Shown here: positions 1-8,390 of the stretch, one piece after another | Layout: the number at the start of each line of letters is the position of its first letter | How positions within the stretch are numbered: position 1 is the stretch's first letter | Origin: Brachionus koreanus | Lineage: Eukaryota > Rotifera > Eurotatoria > Ploima > Brachionidae | Direction of reading: 5' to 3' | Length of the DNA stretch: 14,330 bases | NCBI GenBank assembly: GCA_016987375.1 | Contig: PJRA01000401.1 | Coordinates: forward strand, 425,729 to 440,058 | Notes under the pieces: generated by a model | Seen by the model: the letters and a program-made list of their open reading frames with translations, nothing else | What the model was told of the DNA's origin: nothing | Database searches by the model: none | Translations under genes and position numbers: made by a program

Positions 1-655
1 AGTAATTAAACAGAAACGGTGATAAAATTCCGCCCTGCTTTACGCCTTGTGTTGTATGGTATAGTTCAGACTTCACATTTCCAACTTTTACTATTATTTT
101 TGACATATTATAATATGATATCAAAAGACGCCATATAAATAAGTCAATTTTGTTGTAAAGTTTTAAAAAAAGGCCTTCACGCCATAATTTATCTAAAAGG
201 CTTTAGTAGCATCAAGACTTACCAGCTTAATTTCGGATTTGCCATTTACATAGTAATTGATGGTTTCATACACTGTGAAGTAAGCATGCTTGCAAGATGT
301 TTTTGGTTGGTAACCAAATTGATTTTTGCTTAACATTGATTTGAAATCAATTTGTTGTAAAAATTAATGCCTCCATTAAAAGAGCTAATGATGTGAAAAC
401 TGATATTGGTCTATAGTCTTCAACGCTTTTCATTGTACCTTTTTTTGATATAGGCGTGACTAGTGATATGTTTAGGTCTTCCGGTACAACACCGTGTTTC
501 ATCATACCGTTGAATAGCTGAATTAACATGTCAGTGATTTGAAAACCAAAACTATACTTATACATTTCATTACTGATGCTTTCAAAACCAACAGCTTTAC
601 CAAGCTCCAAATTACTTATTCATGTCAGTAGCTCCATTTCTGTGAAATAATCATT
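1..655 (-). mobile_element. Broken LINE (non-LTR) reverse transcriptase, runs off left edge
   Basis: Read on the minus strand, this is the fingers and palm part of a LINE reverse transcriptase. In order come a GKAVGFESISNEM block (about 610-560), GVVPEDLNISLVTPISKKG, DYRPISV (about 420), FGYQP...KHAYF (about 310-270), LVSLDATKAF (about 225-195) and GVKQGGILSPFLFN (about 50-5), which matches the conserved RT block just before the YADD box. The YADD box would lie beyond base 1. The copy is dead: there is an in-frame TGA near 622, a frameshift near 347-352 and another near 203-207, where KAF and DKLW fall in different frames. The longest intact piece is 87 codons at 347-610. The clade is not certain. 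The upstream endonuclease region is missing, so the copy is 5'-truncated or interrupted near 655. Confidence 0.85.
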
Positions 656-976
656 TTTATTTTCGACAATTATATTAAGAAAGGAAATAGTATAAATAAA
701 TTTGCTAAAGATTTCAAAATTGACAGGGGTTTAATCAGTGGAAGCATCTTTAAACCTAGAATTCTTGAGAATAAAAAGAAACCTCAATGTCACTGTGTAA
801 AATCAGCTATTGATCGTTGTCATTTTCCGGTACTTGAGACAAATTTGTTCAATTGGATCAAGAAAAAGAGAAGCCAAGGTGTTTGCCTAAGTGGTTTATC
901 AATAAAACTTGAAGCCATGGGTTTCTTTAAAGACCTTAATCAAAATACTGCTGAAGGGAATAAATGGCAAAAATGA
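641..976 (+). mobile_element. Relic of a CENP-B/Tigger/Tc5-type transposase DNA-binding domain
   Basis: An open frame without ATG runs to the TGA at 974-976. It reads as two helix-turn-helix units. The first (about 686-760) contains NSINKFAKDFKIDRGLIS, a Psq-like helix-turn-helix. The second (about 815-930) contains FPVLETNLFNWIKKKRSQG followed by LSIKLEAMGF, which has the pattern of the HTH_Tnp_Tc5 domain: P-x-LE-x-x-L-x-x-W-[IV], then R-x-x-G, then a recognition helix. Both occur at the N-terminus of pogo/Tigger-type transposases and CENP-B-like proteins. No DDE catalytic domain follows: after 976 the frame continues for about 20 codons, then stops recur. It abuts the LINE relic on the other strand, so two insertions meet near 650. 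The family call rests on pattern memory only. Confidence 0.55.
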
Positions 977-1106
977 AAAAGTGAAGAAAATATAGAACAT
1001 ATTGTCAATAACGTTAGTAAAAAAGAAGTATGTCAATTTAATTGATTTACCCATCAATGCTTTTCAATGAAAAAAATTATTCAATAAAAATTTTGAAACA
1101 AAAGCC

Positions 1107-1460
1107 GGCAATCTGAAATTTGGTAAAAAAATTATCATACAGAGAATAAAAACGACATTAATTATTTTTTCTAATTGTGCAAAAATGGTTCTGTAAACTG
1201 TATAAAATTATTCAAATTGGTACAAACGAGTTCTATGCTCTGCAAAGCGACTTCATTTCTCTGTAAAAAGCACATCAATATATCATTATTGGATAAAATT
1301 TCCACTAAACTGCACAGTTTTTGCAGGCAGAGCTTGAAATTCATTTGTATAGATTTGTTCAACACTGTAGCGTTTACAGAACCATTTTTGGCCAACTAGA
1401 AAAAAAAATTATCGTTTTTACTTTTTTACTTTAATTTTTAAACCAAAATTTCCCATTGCC
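1107..1460. repeat. 354-bp imperfect fold-back element (long inverted repeat)
   Basis: The two halves are inverted copies. The best core is a perfect 19-bp pair, CAAAAATGGTTCTGTAAAC at 1180-1198 and its complement at 1372-1390. Similarity continues outward through TTTTTTCTAxTTG, a TAAAAACGA block (about 1147 on the left, 1419 on the right) and a GGCAAT/ATTGCC pair at 1107-1112 and 1455-1460. It continues inward at about 62 percent for 45 bases, ending in a shared GCTCTGC (left copy ending near 1243, right copy starting near 1327). The centre (about 1245-1325) is not clearly symmetrical. The symmetry explains why 74-codon open frames occur on both strands (1171-1395 minus, 1175-1399 plus), both starting with KNGSVN and ending with FTEPFL; neither is likely to be a gene. 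It is best read as a non-autonomous fold-back or MITE-like element. No clear target-site duplication was found. Confidence 0.7.
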
Positions 1461-2166
1461 TTATAGCCCAGAGAACGAATCCTAATAACAATCTTAAGCA
1501 GGACATGTCAAGTTCTTAATCGAGGACGGTATAGGATCCTAGAATTTTTTTTTATGATTATTTACTTGATTTTTTTTTCGTTCCTGAAAGGTCTTTTTTC
1601 AAAATAATCTTGGCTACCTTGACTTTTAGCCAAATGAAACAATGTTTTTCAATTTCTTCTTTGATATATTTTATAAGTCTTTTATTAAGAGAAAAAAAAA
1701 CAGCTTGAAAAATTCTTATCAAGAAAACTCAAAACCAAAAGCTGAAAATTTTATAAAGTGTATCGTTAAAAGCTGATTTTAAATTCTTAAACTTGAAAAA
1801 ATAATTATATGGTTTTAGTAGCAGTATTAGTAGATCTTGTTGCGACGCCTAAAATGTACAGTGTTTGAGCCTTTTAACGAAACATTTTCTAAATTTTTCA
1901 GCTTTTTGATGCAGACTATTTTTAATAAGAATTTTTTCTTGCTGTTCTTTTTTCTCTGAATAATATGAATAAACAACTTTGAAATTACCAAAAAAAAATC
2001 AAATTTTGAAAAAATTATCGTCATTTTCATGTTACTATGGAATATTAAGAGATTACTAATAAAAAAAAAACAGGCTTATAAATATTCTTTACGTTTTACT
2101 ATTTTGATTTTTAAATATTAATTTAGAAAAATTTTTATTCAAATAAAAAATTAATTCTTATGCCAG
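1461..2166. other. AT-rich stretch without recognisable gene
   Basis: This stretch is dominated by A and T runs. The only long open frame (67 codons, minus, 1827-2030) is lysine-, asparagine- and phenylalanine-rich as expected from composition, and resembles nothing known to me. A 5' exon of the plus-strand gene that ends at 2713 may lie here, but I could not find one with a convincing start and donor. Confidence 0.5.
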
Positions 2167-2713
2167 TGATTGCAAAGATTATAACCCTGATCGCTTATAT
2201 CATAAAGATGAAAAGGCTGTAGAGATTGAAATTAATAGTTTAAGAAATCAAAGAAATTCAATTTTTTATATAGCAACAAGTGTAATAACAGCTCCGTTTC
2301 AATTGTTTATGAATGTACCAATCACAACTTCTATTCTTCGTTTTAATTTTAGTACATATCCACTTGAATATGTTAATTGTGGAAGTAGACAAGGCTTTTT
2401 TTTCACTGGAGATGGTGATCCGAGTGATTCTTTTAAAAGACCAAACAAAACTATAGAACCAAATTATAAAACAGGTTTTGTTCACACAAAATCATTTTGG
2501 GGTATCAATTCATCAGTTGGTTTTATTAGTTTCAATGTTACGTGCGAAGGAGAGGATTTTATAATAATTTTCGGATGGGCAATGTTGAAAGGTCAAAGAA
2601 ATAGAGCTGGTTTAGAAATTAGAAAATCAGATGAAAATAATCATTTTGGTCTTGATAAGTTATCAAAATTTTTAAATATTGAACATCATGGTGGAAAAGG
2701 AAATCAAACTTGA
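2167..2713 (+). CDS. 3' exon of an unrecognised protein-coding gene (partial)
   Basis: An open frame of about 181 codons ends at TGA 2711-2713. It is open back to a TAA near 2143, but no ATG lies early in it; the first in-frame ATG is at 2309. The most plausible start of the segment is therefore a 3' splice site at TTATGCCAG (2158-2166), making this the last exon of a gene whose upstream exons are not identified. The protein begins DCKDYNPDRLYHKDEKAVEIEI, then has alternating hydrophobic and polar stretches (SVGFISFNVTCEGEDFIIIFGWAML) that suggest beta strands. A QRNRAGLEIRK segment precedes a short basic tail ending HHGGKGNQT. AATAAA polyadenylation signals follow at 2724-2729 and 2731-2736. 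Amino-acid composition is much less AT-driven than neighbouring chance frames, supporting real coding. The family is not recognised and no function is assigned. It could also be a truncated pseudogene. Confidence 0.55.
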
Positions 2714-2863
2714 TTCAAACACAAATAAAAAATAAAATTCGAATAACATATAGTTTTTATAATGATTTTGTCGGAAAATTTCATTATAAATTGATAGTAG
2801 AGAATGACTTTGAATAAAAATTAAATTTTATGGCAGTATCTATTTTTTATAATATTTAAAATT

Positions 2864-3385
2864 CTAACTAAATGCTTTATTAATGTAATATAAACTCAAT
2901 GAAATCAAGACATGATTTTTTACTAAATAAAGATGCTTTCCATTTAAATTCAAATGTGATATTGCTTCCAATTTGTTTTTAAATAAAGGGTCCAAAAAAG
3001 AAGATATATACCAAGAATAGTCCACTATATTTTGTTTCTTAAAATCTAGAACAACACTTAAACTTGTGTTGATTTCTTTTCTCAACTCAATTATGAATGC
3101 TTTTTAAACTATTATTGACCTGTTGAAATTGTCCAAATGTTGTACTAGCTGTTGTAACAAGCTTGGTCCAACAAGACTCAGAGTTGATTACTGATCTCCC
3201 TGAATTTCATTTGTAACAAATTCAAATGGTTCTAAAATATTAATTATTTCTGCAAGTCTTAAATGTTTATTATGACTTAAAATTAATCCTTGGTTATCAA
3301 TTATAATCAGAGCTTCATTTAGGTCGATTAATTTTAATTTACAAATGGCTCGTAAGCACTTAAGCCCACTATTCCAACCTAATTT
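2864..3385 (-). mobile_element. Decayed hAT-family transposase
   Basis: Read on the minus strand from about 3385, the frame gives GWNSGLKCLRAICKLK, then HLRLAEIINILEPFEFVTNEI, a QGDQ-stop-STLSLVGPSLL block, then ELRKEINTSL and finally WYISSFLDPLFKNK. This order matches the middle of hAT/ZBED-type transposases: an RWNS-like start, a 'LxPF...T' segment, a T..LV.P segment and the LDPRFK box, here LDPLFK. The frame holds a TAA in the QGDQ/STLSLV join (about 3190) and a TAA near 3105, so it cannot make a full transposase. The last open piece is 73 codons (2864-3085). The N-terminal BED zinc finger and the C-terminal dimerisation region were not found, and terminal inverted repeats were not located. 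The element is an inactive internal fragment. Confidence 0.72.
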
Positions 3386-4034
3386 TATGGGTTTGGGAAT
3401 TGAATTATATAAAATAATTTATTTTACAGAAAGAAAGCAATTCATTGATCATCTTTGGGATCATTATCGGTTTGGTTTTACTAATTTTTCTCAATTTGTC
3501 CTGATTTAATTTGTAAATTTGACTATATGGATTTAACTGATAAACAGAAATTTAAAAGACAAACATCCCTTTTTATTTTGCTGTTTTGTGGAAAATCAAA
3601 ATTCGACAAGAAATTCTTTCAAAAACCGAAATTAGAAACAAATTAAATGAATATTTACTTAACGAACTATCGAATTTAAAATGATTTTATTAAAGGTCTT
3701 AGAACAAATCATAGAAAAATTTTCGTTGTGTTTACTAATTAAAATCAAAGATCAAAGCAAGTCAACATTGGAGAAAGAATAGATAAATGATTCAAGATAG
3801 ATAAATGGAATTTTTTGCTTAACTAAACCCTAAGATCATTTTGAATATGTAAGAATTAAAAAAACACTTGAACAATATCTTCAAAGTGAAAGAGTTCCAA
3901 ACAATAAAAAAAGCTGATTTTAAAATTTTATGAACTAAAATTAAAAAATCTATTTTGAAGAATTTATTTTTTTTAATTTAAATAAAAAAATTTGAGTAGT
4001 TTTGATCAGAATTTTTTTAAGTGTGAAAATTGAA
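3386..4034. other. AT-rich stretch with possible broken coding remnants
   Basis: No intact gene is visible. On the plus strand, broken frames around 3590-3680 (KIKIRQEILSKTEIRNKLNE) and 3838-3915 (FEYVRIKKTLEQYLQSERVP) look more protein-like than chance, but each ends at stops and I cannot place them in a family. They may belong to the same transposon landscape as the hAT relic next door. Confidence 0.35.
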
Positions 4035-4265
4035 GGCATTGTGAATTTTGGAACCAAAACAAAAATTTTAAATTAAAAAATCTTTTTTTCTGAAGGTCAA
4101 AAAATTGTTCTGAAAAATGTATCAACTAAAACAATGTTTTTATCACCCAAATTTAGTCTGTGCAAAAACTGTGCAATTGTGCAAAACAGTATATGCATTA
4201 CGACCTTCAGAAAAAAAGATTTTTTAATTTAAAATTTTTGTTTTTTTTCCAAAATTCACAATGCC
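4035..4265. mobile_element. 231-bp MITE-like element with 64-bp terminal inverted repeats
   Basis: The left arm 4035-4098 starts GGCATTGTGAATTTTGGAA and ends CTGAAGGTC. The right arm 4202-4265 is its inverted copy with only two mismatches (CC against AA about 20 bases in). The arms enclose a 103-base core (4099-4201) with no coding capacity. The core contains a GTGCAAAAACTGTGCAATTG segment running into GTGCAAAACAGTATA, which resembles Tc1/mariner ends. The flanks share a short AAATT, a weak candidate for a target-site duplication. It lies just downstream of the carboxypeptidase stop codon and could form a strong hairpin if the transcript reaches it. The near-identical arms suggest a fairly young insertion. 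Confidence 0.8.
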
Positions 4266-4391
4266 AAATTTAACAGAAAACAGCCAGTTCAATATGTTAC
4301 TGGTTTAATATTAAAGAAGTTAAGAAAAAAAAACTGTTTCCAAATATATTTAATTAATTCAAAGTAAATGTTATATTTAGAAAAAAGTCAA

Positions 4392-6950
4392 TTAATTATT
4401 TCTATTCAAATTTAGCACTGCATTTATCATGGCTTTGAGTCCAATGTAAGTTTCTTCACCAACCAAGGGAACGCCTAGTCAATTTTTTAAATCTTAAATT
4501 TTCTAAAAATAATTTATGTTTTTAATCGTTACGATCTTCTGGCAGAATAAAACCATAATTGTAATCAGGCTCACCGCTTCCAGGTCTCAACTCTAAAGCC
4601 ATTGAATACTTTATATTAGCGACAGCATAAGACCTTGTAAAAAAAAATTTTTCTTTAATTTTATTAAAATAAAAAATGCTTTTTATTAAAACCAATCGAA
4701 ACTTCCTCCAGATGCTGTATCTAAAATCTAAATTTTACTTTTTCTATTTAACTGATTATTTTAAGAGCATTGTTATTTTTAGGTCAAAATATCTAAAATG
4801 ACAATGTTCGTTTTTTTGTCTTACATAAAAGATTTGCAGGTGAACCAATTGAATATTTGGTACCATAAACTGCTTTTAATGCATCAGCTCCAATTTGACT
4901 AACTGAATACAAATCGTTGTAATCAGGAAGTAAGCTTGTGTCCCATCCCCATGGAACCATCCTGCAAACAAAAAAATAAAATTAAAGTTTAATTAAAAAC
5001 TTTGTTATTAACCATAAATTTCCGTATGAATGAATTGTGACAAAAACGTCCCAATTTCCCAATTTATCATTAATAGCTTTTTGAACCGATTTGGTTTCTA
5101 CTTCAGAGTCCGCAGATGGACCAGCATAGATTTCGGAGCAAACATTTGAACTTGATAGAAAAAATAATTTAGCTTAATTATTTTTTCATTCCATCTACAA
5201 CACAAAAAATACCTTGAGCCAGCTACCATCCACTTATAGCCAAAATTTCGATTTAAATCGGTTCCAAAACAATTCCAAATTAGTTCATCCTCTCTATTTG
5301 GTTTTCTATTTTTTCTCCAAATTCTGAACTGAATGCATTCAATTAGTTAAAATTTTTATAAATATAAATTTTATTTTATTCATTTTTTTTAATTAAATTA
5401 CATTAGAGTGACTGTACTCGTATCCATCAGGATTTACTGTAAAAATAAATTTTTTTAAAAATTTTTTAATAATTTAGATTAAAAAAAAACAACTAAGCTT
5501 CGTCTTTAGAATAAATTTAATTTACCTATTGGTAAAATATGAAATTCGTAATAACCAAGTAGGTCTTTTGCAACTGGGTCAGAATTTCTGTAGTCTTTGA
5601 GAAGCTAAATTAGATTTAAATTAGATCAGAAAATTAAATAAAAAGGGTTAAATGTTACTCTATCGATAAACCAGACACATGTTGAAATAGAGATCCATTC
5701 ACGCTTTTTAAATTATTATGTGTTAAGTATAATGTGTTTTTGATTAAATACCGCATGAATTCCACAGTCAATCCAGACACTTTTTTGAGAAGTGTCAGTT
5801 TTTAGAACAAGAACTTTGAGCTGACGATTTTCATAGGTTGTTCCAGCTGAATAGCTGCTAGCAATGTCTGGATTATCAATAACTAAATTTGAAATAAAGC
5901 TTGAAACCTTAGATTTAAATTTTTTTAAAAAAAAGCAACTAAGGGTTTAAATAATTTTGATAAATTTAAATAAATTTTTTTTTTTTTTTCAAAGGAAAGA
6001 ATAAGAATGTTTAATTGATGAAAATTAAAAATCGAAATTAAACGCAACAAAAAAAAATTAAAATAAAAACTAAATGCGTTAATATAAAAGGGCTTATACA
6101 CGGCGAAGCTATATCCGACTGGGAAGAAGTCACAAGTGGTGTTTCTCAGGGATCTGTATTAGAACCAGTTCTATTTGTCATATATATAAATGATCTTTTA
6201 AAAAGTCTTTAATGTCCATGTTGGTTGTATGCTGATGATCTAAAAATAAGCAGTGGCATAAGCAGTGATGAATCGGCATGCCCAATTTTAAATCAAGATT
6301 TGAAAACTATATTTATATTATATATAAATATAATATTCAAATTTTAATATTATATTATTATATTTAATTTTTGGGCTTTTGCCAAAAAGAACAAAGAAAG
6401 TTTTCTAACTGTGTACACATTATTCTAAGATTTGAAACAGAATTAAATGTTATGTGCTTACTTCAGTATAACGAGGGTATCTTCCAACAATGCTGCGACT
6501 TGGAAAATTTCGACGCATCGATTCTTCTTCTCTATCTATTAGGCTAGTTAAAATGCAGCAAGTTTACGTATTTAGTAACAAGAAAATTTCTCAGCTTACT
6601 TTTGAATGTTTTCATTTACTATTGTATAAGGAAGATTAGCCAATTTGAATAGAGGCTCGTATTGTTGAAAAGCTTTGGGCGATAAAGCCACATCAACGAT
6701 TTCATTAATTGACTTGATGCGATTCCACACATCAAACTTATTTAATTTAGGGTTTAAGATTCACAACATTTTAAAATAGATTTATTCTTACATCCGGGTT
6801 CTCTTCCCAAGATTTTAGTAAACTAAAGTGATGAACAGATTTTGGTTTTATCTGTATTAATTTATATCCATGGAAAGAGAACTTTTTCTGGTCACAAGAA
6901 CAAAAACTGGATAAAAATAAAAATACGATTGAAAAAAGATGTAATAACAT
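4392..6950 (-). CDS. Pro-carboxypeptidase, M14 A-type, secreted zinc protease (13 exons)
   Basis: Exons by my reading: 6950-6792, 6736-6600, 6543-6462, 5907-5752, 5703-5659, 5604-5526, 5436-5402, 5328-5213, 5150-5013, 4961-4825, 4720-4693, 4633-4533, 4474-4392. All junctions are GT...AG and in phase, giving about 431 aa, usual for pro-carboxypeptidases. It opens with a signal peptide (MLLHLFSIVFLFLSSFCSC), then the activation propeptide (about 22-105; FDVWNRI, YTIVNENI). The catalytic domain has the zinc ligands H177 and E180 (DCGIHA, then REWIS) and H310 (IHSYGNLW), substrate-binding N257-R258 (DLNRNFG), a Tyr248 equivalent Y362 and catalytic E385 (ALELRPG). The position setting S1' specificity (bovine 255) is F369, not Asp, so it should remove hydrophobic or aromatic C-terminal residues (A-type). 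It probably acts as a secreted digestive zymogen activated by proteolysis near R105-R117. All key residues are intact. Confidence 0.93.
6072..6312 (+). mobile_element. LINE reverse-transcriptase fragment inside carboxypeptidase intron 3
   Basis: Antisense to the host gene and inside its largest intron (6461-5908), a plus-strand frame of about 80 codons shows the RT core: SGVSQGSVLEPVLFVIYIND, where the usual G of the GP pair is E, then LYADDLKISS with an intact YADD catalytic box. A TAA interrupts it between these motifs (about 6209). Nothing recognisable precedes or follows, so it is a short dead fragment. The motif spelling differs from the relics at 1-655 and 7241-8390, pointing to a separate LINE family (Jockey/CR1-like in style, uncertain). 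It accounts for much of the unusual length (554 nt) of this intron in a gene whose other introns are short. Confidence 0.82.
6305..6370. repeat. TA/TAA-rich low-complexity tract
   Basis: This is an almost pure A/T stretch of TATA, TAATAT and ATTATT units directly after the reverse-transcriptase fragment in the same intron. It may be the decayed tail of that element or a microsatellite. Confidence 0.5.
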
Positions 6951-7240
6951 TTTATTTTTTTTTAAATCAACAAATTTAACAGTAGATTTAAATAATTATT
7001 TTTAGCTATTCTTGTAAAAAATACAAGTTTTTTTAATTTTTTAAAGACGTATGCTTTAGTTTAGTTTTTTCACAACAAAAAATTTTTTTCTTTATTTAGA
7101 TAAGCTTTTTTTAAATCTGTGTTTTTTTCATCATAGCAATTTATCTTTTAGCCAAGCTATTAATTCAAGTCTATTCGTAGACAATTAGTTCAAAATTATT
7201 TTTTGACTATTTTCATTTAAAATCCATTATCTGTTATTAT
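6951..7240. promoter_or_regulatory. Upstream region of the carboxypeptidase gene
   Basis: This interval lies between the carboxypeptidase start codon (6950, minus strand) and the 3' end of the next LINE, so it should hold the promoter. It is AT-rich throughout, so no TATA box can be singled out. A small perfect hairpin, CTTGTA with TACAAG (7011-7016 and 7022-7027), is the only local structure seen. Confidence 0.3.
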
Positions 7241-8390
7241 TTAAATTATCTTTTTTGGTATTCTTTTTTCTTTCATTCTAAGTATATGTCCAAGCCACCG
7301 CAATCTTTTGTTCTTAATGCATTGACTCAATGGCTCAGAATTTGTTCTTTTGTATAGTTCAGCATTTGACAGTGCCACATTTATTTCGAGTCCAGTTGGT
7401 TTGGCGTTGTTCGCCAAATCTTGTGTTTTCATATGCATATGTTCTTCTGTACTAGATATTAACACCAAATCAGCCCCCATTGTATACCCCTTGCACTGAC
7501 AGTTTTTTTCTTCATTACATAATCAATTACTATTAGGAATAGTGTTGGAGAGAGAACGCACCCTTGCCTGACTCCTGCCCTACAAACTTTGAAACTCTCA
7601 GAATACCCTTTTTCCAGAATCACACTACACTCGAATTTCTCGTAGAAGAGTTTTATCAAGTTAACTATTTTCTGTGATAAGCCATATCATCTTAGTATGG
7701 CCCACAGGGTTTCTCTGTGTATGCTGTCAAAGGCTTTTTTGAAGTCAATGAAGTTAAGATACAAGGGGCTGTTCCATTTGTTACTTTGCTCTATGATGTT
7801 CCTAAATGCAAATATCTGGTTTATGCATCCTCTCCCTCCGTCTAAATCCTGCTTGCTCTTCTCTGAGTGTAACATCGAAAGAGTGTCTGATTCCTTCCAG
7901 AATTATAGTGCAGAACGCCTTGCTTGCTATTGGTAGCAGTTTTATTCCTCTCCATTTAACACAGATCATTTTGTCATCATCAACTTTCAACAATTCTGCT
8001 GTTATCCCGTCAATACCGTGTGCTTTCCTATTTTTTAGAGCCTTTATAGCAGTTTCTATTTCTTTTTGGTTTGGAACTTCAGTGTCAATATCGAGATCAG
8101 TGCTAGCTGGTTCTGGTTGTAAATGCTCTTTGGGTTCTGGTCTATTTAGAACCTCCTTAAAGTTCTCAACCCATCTCTGTCCTTGCTCTCTTTCAGTTGT
8201 TAAGACACGATCTTCTTTATCTTTCACTAAATTTGTTTTTCTCTATAGGGTACCATATATTGCATTAGTGATCTTGTGAAGCATATGTAGGTCTCCCTTT
8301 AAGCTGGCTTTTTCTGCTTCGCTGGCACACTAGTTTATATAATTTTGTTTGTCCTGCCTTGCTCTTTTTTTCAAAAGCCTATTTTTTATG
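7241..8390 (-). mobile_element. Frameshifted LINE ORF2 relic (reverse transcriptase and C-terminal region)
   Basis: On the minus strand the pieces of one LINE ORF follow in order. An N-terminal connector comes first: ASEAEKASLKGDLHMLHKI (about 8325-8270), then VKDKEDRVLTTEREQGQRWVENF. The RT follows: KALKNRKAHGIDGITAELLK (about 8050-7990), EEQAGFRR (about 7862), NFIDFKKAFDSIHRETLW (about 7755-7700), then GVRQGCVLSPTLF (about 7590-7550). The YADD region is reduced to GADLVLISSTEEHM (about 7478). After a gap comes the C-terminal RLRWLGHILRM typical of this ORF2 type. The reading frame is split into at least four overlapping pieces with in-frame stops (TAG near 8332 and 8250), and the catalytic Asp pair is damaged. 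RTE or a related clade is possible but not certain. It sits downstream of a truncated Tc1 element. Confidence 0.88.

Noticed and set aside
1171..1399. Overlapping 74-codon frames on both strands as possible small genes
   Set aside because: Both arise from the inverted-repeat symmetry of the fold-back element, and neither resembles a known protein.
1827..2030. 67-codon minus-strand frame
   Set aside because: Lysine-, asparagine- and phenylalanine-rich as expected from the local base composition; no start context, splice sites or similarity.
2258..2485. 75-codon minus-strand frame opposite the plus-strand exon
   Set aside because: Shadow of the more protein-like plus-strand frame at 2167-2713.
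7100..7240. Missing 3' half of the Tc1 element left of the LINE
   Set aside because: No DDE motif or matching terminal repeat could be read on either strand.
7697..8279. Plus-strand frames of 79 and 157 codons
   Set aside because: Antisense shadows of the LINE reverse transcriptase, whose motifs are read clearly on the minus strand.
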